A DNA stretch of 64,000 bases from Macrotrachela quadricornifera (Eukaryota; Rotifera; Eurotatoria; Philodinida; Philodinidae): assembly GCA_022393335.1 (NCBI GenBank), contig JAJEKB010021601.1, positions 1,144,625 to 1,208,624 of the forward strand, read 5' to 3'. Below are positions 56,343-64,000 of this stretch, in pieces; the first letter of the stretch is position 1, and each line of letters begins with the position of its first letter. Below the pieces are notes generated by a model. It was not told where the DNA came from. It searched no databases and saw only the letters and a program-made list of their open reading frames with translations. The position numbers and the translations under genes were made by a program.

Positions 56343-58160
56343 TTATAAATCTTCATGCACATTATTGTTAATCGTCTTGATCCGTTTTATATCATTACGT
56401 ATTTGCTGACGTAATTCATGATTAGATGGAATTGACTTATTATACGTATTCTCTGCATAATAGTAATTTAATAATGCTTGCCAAGAGCTTTTCGATTTCT
56501 CATAAATCTGACCTTTTCCACGATAGATAAGTCCAAGTAAAAGATGATCCGTCTCATTAAGTGCTTCAATCATGGACAATGCTGTTGTCAAAGCATTCAT
56601 AGCATGCCAATATTTTTCAGCAGATGTTTGTATTAAGCCAATATTGATAAAGATCTCCACATTGTTTCTATCTAATTGAAGTGCATGTAATAAGCATTTT
56701 GCGGCTTGATCATATTCACCGTAGTATTTCCAATAAACTTTGGCAATATTATTGAAAACTTCTGCTAGAAAAGTTTGTTTACTAGGACTTTCAGAAAGTT
56801 TCACATATGCACTGTATGCTTTTTCACAGTACTGAGACGATTCGAGATAATTTTGTTGTTCATATCGAATACGTCCTAATTGATTATTAATATAACCTTG
56901 AGCTAAGTGGTATAAATAGTGAATTCTAGAATAGTAAAACAGTGGTTGTTCTTCAAAATCAAAATTCTCTGGTGACTCAAGCTCTTCTGCTAAAAACTTT
57001 TTATAATAAAACTCAGCTTTTTCATAATTTTTCACGATTATTGATGAATAATAATCACCAATAGTAACAAACGTTGTAATAGTAAGTGGTTCAAAATTGA
57101 CTCTTGCTTGTATTCCGTTGTAAAATGATTCTTTTCTGACTATTTTTGATAGATAATAATTTGTAAGATTAATCAAATGTTCAGTGTCATTCGTTCGAAG
57201 TACTTCTAGATAAACAGTCCAAATACGGGTTGCTTCATTTTGAATTATTGAATTAATCTTGAACACTTGACCAATTGAAAACATTATTTCATATTCATCT
57301 GATGTGCAACTAATAAGAGTAACATTTGCAAAAGGTTGTACCAATTTCTGAATGTCATCTTCATCGTGCATTTGAATTATATATAAAATAATCGCTTGTT
57401 TTTTATGATCAATGCTGGTTTTATTAATAAAATCTAATGCTCGACTCTTGTCTGTGGTCGTTGATAAAAATGATTGAAATGTAATATATTTACCAATGCC
57501 TTGTTTTAATAAATGAAGTTTATCTCGCGACATGATTTCAGCTTTATAAAAGGGTCCATCAATGATAGATGAATCAAGATAAATATCACCTAGTTTATGC
57601 CTTAACATATTATGTAAGTCAGTGACAATCATCCGAAGTTTAATGAGATAATCCAAGTTTTCCGATGATTGAAAAGCATCATTTATTAATGTAAAGATAA
57701 ATGATTCACATGTATAATAACGTATAGAAAAATCGGGCATATAATGCTCAATAAAATCTTGAATATTTTCATCATTATTGGTTTGATTTGCTAACATACC
57801 AATTTCTTTCAACATTTTCGAATGGTAAATACGATCGTAGGAAGCACTGTTCATTCGCGAACCCTGAATGATATATGAAGTATCTTTGTTTTTGTTCGAT
57901 GACGGTTGTTTGAATACCATAAGATTTTTTATATTAGCTTCAGGAAGTCGAAATAAAATTTGTAAAAATACTTGATATGACACTAAATCCGGTATTTCTT
58001 CATGAATTGATATGGAAATAGTATTACTAAAACGTTTCATTTTTATGTCAGCAGGAGAAAATTGACCATTGGAGACTGTTTGTTGACTTCGACGAACAAT
58101 TATAGCGCAGAGTGCTAGTAATAACACGCATGAATGTATATTATTTAACCAATACATCAT
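56343..58160 (-). CDS. Membrane-anchored ADP-ribosyltransferase with TPR repeats (605 aa)
   Basis: A single uninterrupted exon starting MMYWLNNIHS. Residues 9-23 are a hydrophobic signal anchor followed by RR, so the protein is probably secreted or anchored with the rest outside the cytosol. Residues about 190-300 fit the R-S-E ADP-ribosyltransferase fold: FYKAEIM (204-210), FQSFLSTTTDKSRALDF (228-244) with the S/T-rich second motif, and DEYEIMFSIG (278-287) with the ExE pair at 279 and 281. The first-motif Arg, which in active enzymes binds NAD+, is Lys 206. Residues about 365-590 form tetratricopeptide-like helices (QPLFYYSRIHYLYHLAQGYI, EVFNNIAKVYWKYYGEYDQA, LLLGLIYRGKGQIYEKSKSS). The ART-TPR architecture is common in bdelloids. 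The target is unknown. Activity is uncertain because of the Arg-to-Lys change. Confidence 0.82.
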   Translation of the reverse strand: MMYWLNNIHSCVLLLALCAIIVRRSQQTVSNGQFSPADIKMKRFSNTISISIHEEIPDLVSYQVFLQILFRLPEANIKNLMVFKQPSSNKNKDTSYIIQGSRMNSASYDRIYHSKMLKEIGMLANQTNNDENIQDFIEHYMPDFSIRYYTCESFIFTLINDAFQSSENLDYLIKLRMIVTDLHNMLRHKLGDIYLDSSIIDGPFYKAEIMSRDKLHLLKQGIGKYITFQSFLSTTTDKSRALDFINKTSIDHKKQAIILYIIQMHDEDDIQKLVQPFANVTLISCTSDEYEIMFSIGQVFKINSIIQNEATRIWTVYLEVLRTNDTEHLINLTNYYLSKIVRKESFYNGIQARVNFEPLTITTFVTIGDYYSSIIVKNYEKAEFYYKKFLAEELESPENFDFEEQPLFYYSRIHYLYHLAQGYINNQLGRIRYEQQNYLESSQYCEKAYSAYVKLSESPSKQTFLAEVFNNIAKVYWKYYGEYDQAAKCLLHALQLDRNNVEIFINIGLIQTSAEKYWHAMNALTTALSMIEALNETDHLLLGLIYRGKGQIYEKSKSSWQALLNYYYAENTYNKSIPSNHELRQQIRNDIKRIKTINNNVHEDL

Positions 58161-58553
58161 TTCGAATATCTAAAATAGCAACAAAATTTTCTAATATTTT
58201 TTAAGTAATTTTACGATCTGCACGAGTTATTTCAGTAACATTTTGTGAATCGTATTTCAAATTCATATCAGATAATATATGGGTGGTGTAGATGGAACTA
58301 GAAAGTATCCCACCGTATACTCACTTATAAAGAATACCTCATACAGATGTCACATTTCAGGCGCAATATCTGTTTCATGACAAAATGTGTCCTTTTATCA
58401 GAAACGATTCGCGTACTTCGACATCTTTCTAAATCTTTACCATTGATTCTACTTACTAATCCTGTGTAGTCCAAACTTAACATTTAATAAACGTCTCCGA
58501 ATAATGGATTTCTGTGATGGACGTATTGCATGAAAAGTGCTTATATAAATAGG
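58161..58553. other. Upstream flank of the ART-TPR gene
   Basis: This should contain the minus-strand promoter. No unambiguous TATA/initiator pair is seen, and there is no coding exon. Confidence 0.35.
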
Positions 58554-58741
58554 CAGGGGTGGCGCGACCGGAGCGGAGTGTCGGGGTGCGAAATCTCCAA
58601 TCTTCAAAAATTTCTATTTTTTGCTCAACAAAATCAGGAAATTTTCTTTTATTTCTCATCAAAAATAATGTTACATTCCCTAAAATAGCGCACACTTTGT
58701 CTTTTTAGTACAAAAGGTTTCCCTACATTGCGCCACTCCTG
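58554..58741. mobile_element. 188-bp hAT-like MITE
   Basis: The ends CAGGGGTGGCGC and GCGCCACTCCTG are inverted (11 of 12). The 8 bp outside, TAAATAGG on the left and TATATTGG on the right, agree at 6 of 8 positions, compatible with an aged 8-bp target duplication. The TIR resembles hAT ends but differs from the 32.1-kb element, so it belongs to a separate family. Confidence 0.6.
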
Positions 58742-60526
58742 TATATTGGTTTATTCCCACTGTAATTTCACATTACTCATCGGTGAATGCGTGGATGAAA
58801 AGAAAAAAGTCATCATGATGAATTTTTTATGACTCTTGTTTTTTTGCGTTCTCTTTTTAAAATGAGTAAAGGAAAAATTTTATTTTTTTCGGCTTCTAGT
58901 CATTTCTTTTCCATATGTAGAATAACTATCAGACAACATTTTTATCTGGTTGCGATTTTTTTTCTTTCTTTCCTTCGATTTTTACGACATTTTCTACCCA
59001 ACATAACTTCTTTTGCTACAAATTGTATTCTATTTTATTTACAAAATGACTTGTTTTCACAATTTTCTATATTGTTCATATGTAAGGTTAATAGTAAATC
59101 TACATGAGCAATTACCGAAGTCTCTTGTTTGTTGTAAATTATGTCTTTTCTGTTCTGAATGCTGATCAAAAGTCATAGCCCTTTTGAAGTAGTAAAACAA
59201 GGTCATCAATGCTTTGTCACTGAAGGGTCTACGAAAGTTGGTCGAACCAACTAGCCAATGACGATAGAAAAACAAAAACAATAATAGATAAAGTCTCTAT
59301 ATTATCATAACTTAGGAATTCTTTTTCTCTGATCTATACCCATATTGAAATGTCCACCTTCGGAACCCGAAGGAACCCAGCAGAAACAGGGTATTCTCGA
59401 GCGTATTCCCATTGGTTCCCGCTCACTTCACTCCGGAAGCTACAGGAAGATCTATGGAAAAGGAAGTACTATTCCTATCTGAAAATCTCGTACTATATTA
59501 CAAATAAACCTGGGAAATCCCTTCGCCAGAATCACCATGGAAGATCTACCAGAAATGGACTACAAAAAATTTCTCCATACTACTTTCTCGAAGAAATACA
59601 ACAGACGCACCCGGAAAACATAAGCGAAATCCTGCACTCAATATGCAAACAATATTCCTGCATCTTCCTATAACTTCCCTCAGATTCCATCAATAAACGG
59701 GAAAATATTGAAACCATATCCCATACATTCCACCACAAACACTAAGCGGTCACCACGATTTCCAGTCGTTCCCGATAAGTGAACGACAAAGCCATGAATT
59801 CCGATCGAATCTGGACAGCAACTCATAAGCTAAACGATTTTTTTTCTGATTATCCATCGATTTTTAATCTTATAAACGCGAAAACGCTAAACCAATCCAC
59901 TTTCTTAACTTCTAACCTTCAAGAGGTCCTATACGACTATACAAAACGTTCTCCAACTCTTCAACACCGAATCTATTACAGAACGATTACTTTTATCAAC
60001 CATTCAGAAATTCATACTGATTTCTCATCTCACATTATGTTATAAAGCTAACAACATGAAAATAGAACTTTATTTTTTTTCTCAGCTGTTTCATCAATCT
60101 TAAATAATTTTTCATCAAAATGATATTAAAATGTTCAAAAGCTTCAACTAAACTTTTGTTTTTTCTTCTGGACTTTTCATTACACTAAATTGATTTCGCA
60201 TCACACGTAGCATAAAAATGCAACCCAAGTAGAATACGGATTCTTTCATTTTTTCATCGATGAAAAATCGAAGCTGCCCTCTGATACTGTAAAACAAAAT
60301 CATTTTCTAATCTCGATAATATTTGATGAAAAATCACTTTTCATTGATGAGAAATTCAGAGGAACATACCCCAGCGAAAAAGAAAAATTTTCTAATATCG
60401 ATGATACGTAGGCCGTTGAAAAAGTTCCCGCAATGCTTTTACTATAACACAATAAGAAGCGTTATTCTCTTTCTCGTAGAGAAGAGTCTAGCAAGAATAA
60501 ATTATTTGTTTGCTTGCTTGCTTCTA
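58742..60526. other. Interval with a compositional anomaly; no certain gene
   Basis: At 59344-59800 the sequence is markedly less AT-rich, with few T-runs and dense CCG/GGAA words, unlike all neighbours. A 107-codon ORF (59350-59673) reads SHWFPLTSLRKLQEDLWKRK in one frame, and another frame reads as plausibly (FPLVPAHFTPEATG), so the coding state is undecided. The rest is T-rich and non-coding. Confidence 0.35.
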
Positions 60527-60808
60527 CACTGAAAAAAATAAGCGTAGAGTGATAAACCCTCGAAAATGATTTATCAAACTGATGAACCCTTTAATGTACG
60601 TTTTTTTCGTTCATCAATGTCATAAACCTTTTGATATACGCTTCCTCTTGATCAACCCCAAAAGGGTATTTCATACGTTGCAGTCTGATAAACTTTTAAG
60701 GGTATATCGGCAGGTATATACCCTTTTTTTCGTTTATGACGCAGTTCAGAAATGGAAAAAAGGGTTTATTATACGTTGCAAAATCGTAAACCTTTATTTT
60801 TTTCAGTG
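60527..60808. mobile_element. 282-bp MITE with 15-bp TIRs and TA target site
   Basis: The exact inverted ends CACTGAAAAAAATAA / TTATTTTTTTCAGTG are each bordered by TA (60525-60526; 60809-60810). The interior has five or six loose repeats of a (G)ATAAACCCTTT.ATATACG phrase in both orientations. There is no coding sequence. Confidence 0.8.
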
Positions 60809-60839
60809 TATGTCCGCACCTCACTGATTGGTCCAAAAA

Positions 60840-61190
60840 TTAAGTAAAATAAAAGTTTTTTTTTTCTGTAAGTGTTGACCGAAGGGTAATTAGGATCGAC
60901 GAACCCGAATCTGATGTTAGTTTTTTAAAAGTTTTTTTGGATCTATGTTTCACACAAAGAACCACTTTTTTTATAAAAAAATATTTTTATAAGAGTTAAC
61001 CGAAAGGTAATCGAGGACGAGGAATTCAAATCTGAAGTCAGTTTTCTAAAAAATATTTTGAAGCTCAACTTTTTAAACAAACGATAAAATTTTAACAAAA
61101 AATATTTGTTTTCATGAAGTTTGGCCAAAGGCAGTTGAGATCGAGAAACTCGAATTTGACTTCGATTTTTTTTCAATTTTATAAATGAAT
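60840..61190. repeat. Tandem repeat, unit about 120 bp, three copies
   Basis: GTTGACCGAAGGGTAATTAG (60873), GTTAACCGAAAGGTAATCGA (about 60994) and GTTTGGCCAAAGGCAGTTGA (about 61119) head three diverged copies. Each is followed by a GAAnnCGAATCTGA-like phrase and a run of T or A. Confidence 0.75.
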
Positions 61191-61222
61191 AGCTTGATGG
61201 TAGTTTAGAAACACGATTTCTA

Positions 61223-62212
61223 ACGGATGCGTCAGGTGAAACGAGCCTCCCAGTATTTTAACTATAGCTTTTTTTCTTTTTGATCCTTAGAACTTATTGC
61301 TCATCTAAAATATGCGCCGTGAAATTCTCTACAAGCCCATAATCAAACTTATATCTATAGAAAGTAACGGAAAAAAATTAAACGAAGATTATTCAACACA
61401 TAAAGAGCACCTAACTTTCTAAGCTAAGAGATGTGCCATGAATGGCTGCAGTTTGTATCGATTTTTTTTAATCACCTAGTGCATCTATGCTAAAAGCAAA
61501 TTATGCCATAAGATGCAGTGTGAAAAGTTCTACAAGTTAAATTAAAAACCTTATTTTATATATGTAGTTTTTGTTTTCAAAATGGGCAAAATTCTATGTG
61601 ATTAATTTTCTACGCTGCAAACGAGATCAGTTTTGGTGTACTACGAATTCATTTTTTCTTATTTCATCTTGTAATTACCTATTATATTTTATCAAAAGAA
61701 AGCAAAATATACTACGAGCTGCGGTGTAAGAAGCTCTACAATTTACAAGGAACAATTTATTTTATATATCTGCACCTTTCATTTTCAAAATAAGCAGAAT
61801 TCCGTGCGACCAATCAATGACCTTTTCGCAGCAATGAAAATTGGTCAGACAAAAATTCGTTCAATTTGGAAAGAAAGAACACACAAGGTTTTGAATGTAA
61901 CTTACAGAACTTTTCATGCTGCATCTTATGATATATTTTCCTTTTAAAATAAACTTATTAGATGATAAAAAAGGCGATACAAACTGCAGCCATTCATGGC
62001 ACATCTCTTAGCTTAGAAAGTTAGGTGCTCTTTATGTGTTGAATAATCTTCGTTTAATTTTTTTCCGTTACTTTCTATAGATATAAGTTTGATTATGGGC
62101 TTGTAGAGAATTTCACGGCGCATATTTTAGATGAACAATTAGTTCTAAGGATCAAAAAGAAAAAAAGCTATAGTTAAAATACTGAGAGGCTCATTTTACC
62201 TGGCGCACACGT
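61223..62212. mobile_element. TA-flanked foldback element with about 210-bp arms and internal monomers
   Basis: The tips ACGGATGCGTCAGGTGAAAC and GTTTTACCTGGCGCACACGT-like right end are inverted, and arms continue to about 61466 and 61981. TA occurs at 61221-61222 and 62213-62214. The arms contain ATATGCGCCGTGAAATTCTC and its complement. The interior has three more copies of the monomer box (near 61520, 61725 and 61915). The right tip lies about 235 bp upstream of the ART-TPR start at 62449. Confidence 0.82.
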
Positions 62213-62448
62213 TATTATTCCCACAATCCAAGTATATTTAACATGTGACGTCATAGATTGATTCATTGATAACACAATAAAAAAAGACTTACAACCTAAG
62301 AGAAATACTAAAAAAGATAAGAACGCAAGCAAAGGACATATGATTGACTTCTTTATATAAAAAGATATTCTTTTATTGCCTCTTTTTGTATTCATCAATT
62401 TTTTTCACTCGAAGTTGAAAAAAGCGTCCTGATTTAATATCATCTATC

Positions 62449-64000
62449 ATGATTCATAACTCAGCATCGACTCCTCTTGAAAATAAAGAGAGTACAACTC
62501 TTATATGGTTTGATCCAAATATTGGTTTACGTGATGATACTGAGGAGACAAAACAACAATTACGAACAATTAATGATTATGTCAAATTTTATACAGATCT
62601 CGAACTGTGTATCAGATTCATTGAATCCATCAATAAGGAAAAAATCTTCTTAATCACATCAGGATCACGTGCATCAGAAATTTTACCACATATTTCAGCT
62701 TTATGCCAAATTGATTCAGTATTTATTTATTGCATGAAAATGGACAGATATCACCATTTAACGAATAAATATGGAAAAATTATTGGTATTTACAACAATC
62801 TTACTGCATTATGTACATCTATTCGAGAACAGATTGATCTTTTCGATAAGCAATTGCAAGCATTCAGTTTTTTTGATCAACATAAAAAATCAATAAAAGA
62901 TTTATCAAAACAATCCGCAGAATTTCTTTGGTTTCAACTATTCAGACATGTCATATTACGTTTACCACAACATGAACAAGCAAAACAACAAATGATTAAC
63001 ATCTGTCGACATTATTATCGTGGTAATGCAAAAGAATTCGAAGTGATCAATCAATTTGAACGTGCATATCGAGCAGAAGAAGCAATTCGTTGGTATTCTA
63101 AAGAATCATTTGTTTATAAATTGCTGAATAAAGCATTAAGAAGTGAAGATATTGACCAATTACACACATTTCGTTTCTTTATAGGTGATCTCTCGGAAAG
63201 TCTTGCTCGTGAACATGAAAAGATTTTATTGTCGAAAGAACAAATTTTAACTGTTTATCGAGGAGGTAAACTTGATAAAGCAGAATTTGATAAATTAAAA
63301 GAAAATCAAGGTAAACTCATTTCTACTAATGGATATTTATCAACAAGCCGATTTCGTTCACGAGCACTCACTTTCGCATTGAAACCAACAGGACGAACTG
63401 ATGTTGTTTCTGTTCTATTTCAAATAGAATGTAACATAAAAGAACTTGGTAAACATGTTATTTTCGCGGATATCGCAACATTTAGTGAATATCCTGATGA
63501 ACATGAAGTTCTGTTTGATTTAAGTACTCCTTTTCGACTTGAATCAATTGAAGAAGATGGAGGGGTGCAATTAATTAGAATGAGTGCATCGAGTGATGGA
63601 GAAACCATAACTAAAGATTACATTGAATTAATACATCGAGAAACAGAAGAGAAAAGTGTTGTTATTATATTTGGAAAACTAATGTGTGATCTAGGTAAAT
63701 ATGATAAATCGCAGAAATACTTTGAACAATTGTTAAAAGATCCAAATGGTGAAGATCTAGTTTGGATTAATTTTAATATTGGTCGAGCTCTTCATCTCAA
63801 AGGTGAATGGAAAGAAGCAAGAGAATATTATGATCGTGTCTATGATCAAATGGTGAATGATAAACCAGCACGCATCAAAGAATCACTGTATGTGCTAAAC
63901 AACATCGGTCTAATACTCAATAATCAAGAAAGGTACGATGAATCTCTCGACTATCATCAACAAGCACTTAAATTAAAAGAGACATATTATCCATCTGATC
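62449..64000 (+). CDS. ADP-ribosyltransferase with TPR repeats, canonical triad (partial, runs off the window)
   Basis: ATG at 62449, open for 517 codons to the window end. Residues 15-130 form an alpha/beta N-terminal domain (TTLIWFDPNIGLRDD, EKIFLITSGSRASEI, SVFIYCMKMDRYHHL) resembling a receiver-like or Rossmann fold that often precedes ART in bdelloid proteins I recall. Residues about 200-380 are the ART fold with all three motifs: TVYRGG with Arg 271, ISTNGYLSTS (291-300), and YPDEHEVLF with the ExE pair 351/353. This is the R-S-E signature of arginine-type transferases. TPR helices begin near residue 410 (KSQKYFEQLLKDPNGED, WINFNIGRALHLKGEWKEA, VLNNIGLILNNQERYDESL). No signal peptide is present, so it is probably cytosolic. 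The catalytic residues are complete, unlike in the two other ART genes here. The C-terminus and any further exons are outside the window. Confidence 0.85.
   Translation, partial: MIHNSASTPLENKESTTLIWFDPNIGLRDDTEETKQQLRTINDYVKFYTDLELCIRFIESINKEKIFLITSGSRASEILPHISALCQIDSVFIYCMKMDRYHHLTNKYGKIIGIYNNLTALCTSIREQIDLFDKQLQAFSFFDQHKKSIKDLSKQSAEFLWFQLFRHVILRLPQHEQAKQQMINICRHYYRGNAKEFEVINQFERAYRAEEAIRWYSKESFVYKLLNKALRSEDIDQLHTFRFFIGDLSESLAREHEKILLSKEQILTVYRGGKLDKAEFDKLKENQGKLISTNGYLSTSRFRSRALTFALKPTGRTDVVSVLFQIECNIKELGKHVIFADIATFSEYPDEHEVLFDLSTPFRLESIEEDGGVQLIRMSASSDGETITKDYIELIHRETEEKSVVIIFGKLMCDLGKYDKSQKYFEQLLKDPNGEDLVWINFNIGRALHLKGEWKEAREYYDRVYDQMVNDKPARIKESLYVLNNIGLILNNQERYDESLDYHQQALKLKETYYPSD

Noticed and set aside
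1..64000. Telomeric or subtelomeric repeat tracts, Athena/terminon elements
   Set aside because: No tandem telomere-type hexamers and no convincing reverse-transcriptase ORF were found, so a telomere-proximal location is not claimed.

Overview
The window looks like AT-rich nuclear DNA of a small invertebrate, most likely a bdelloid rotifer (Rotaria/Adineta type). The reasons are GT-AG introns mostly 52-67 nt long, A/T-ending codons, and gene families I associate with bdelloids: ART-TPR proteins, RING/TRAF-like zinc-finger proteins, divergent F-box proteins and TIR proteins. It is eukaryotic: there are no operons, ribosome binding sites or CRISPR arrays. The species assignment is inference.

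Layout. 1-9.2 kb: repeats and foldback elements, plus a decayed minus-strand beta-helix gene (3.0-4.7 kb) whose probable signal-peptide exon (6.4-6.6 kb) lies beyond an inserted repeat element. 10.7-12.2 kb: intact single-exon type II membrane glycosyltransferase, fucosyltransferase-like. 13.5-20.2 kb: a foldback MITE, mariner debris, a two-exon multi-TM protein, a Q-rich relic and two exon fragments. 22.8-24.6 kb: F-box protein, resolved here into three exons. 25.4-34.1 kb: almost entirely repeats, including a hAT-like element nested in a TA-flanked long-TIR element. 34.2-43.6 kb: complete 16-exon ABCA-type transporter (1676 aa as assembled), with six introns enlarged by repeats.

43.7-64 kb is the most interesting part. 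A minus-strand four-exon gene encodes a TIR-WWE-ADP-ribosyltransferase fusion (515 aa). Around it lie a C-terminal fragment of a VWA/PARP4-like protein, a RING/TRAF-type zinc-finger gene (367 aa), a duplicated and frameshifted copy of the TIR first exon, a membrane-anchored ART-TPR protein (605 aa) and, running off the right edge, an ART-TPR protein with a complete R-S-E triad. Together these suggest a local concentration of NAD+/ADP-ribose signalling genes, plausibly innate-immune or self/non-self related. That role is inferred from families and proximity only.

The non-coding part is dominated by palindromic elements flanked by TA dinucleotides (1.5, 2.5, 13.5, 31.8, 45.4, 48.8, 60.5 and 61.2 kb), two hAT-like elements (32.1 and 58.6 kb), minisatellites, and a recurrent roughly 200-bp monomer carrying a conserved box (core AGCTTTTCACGCTGCATCTT). 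Exon junctions were worked out by hand from splice signals and codon phase. Every multi-exon gene reported as intact keeps phase through all junctions.
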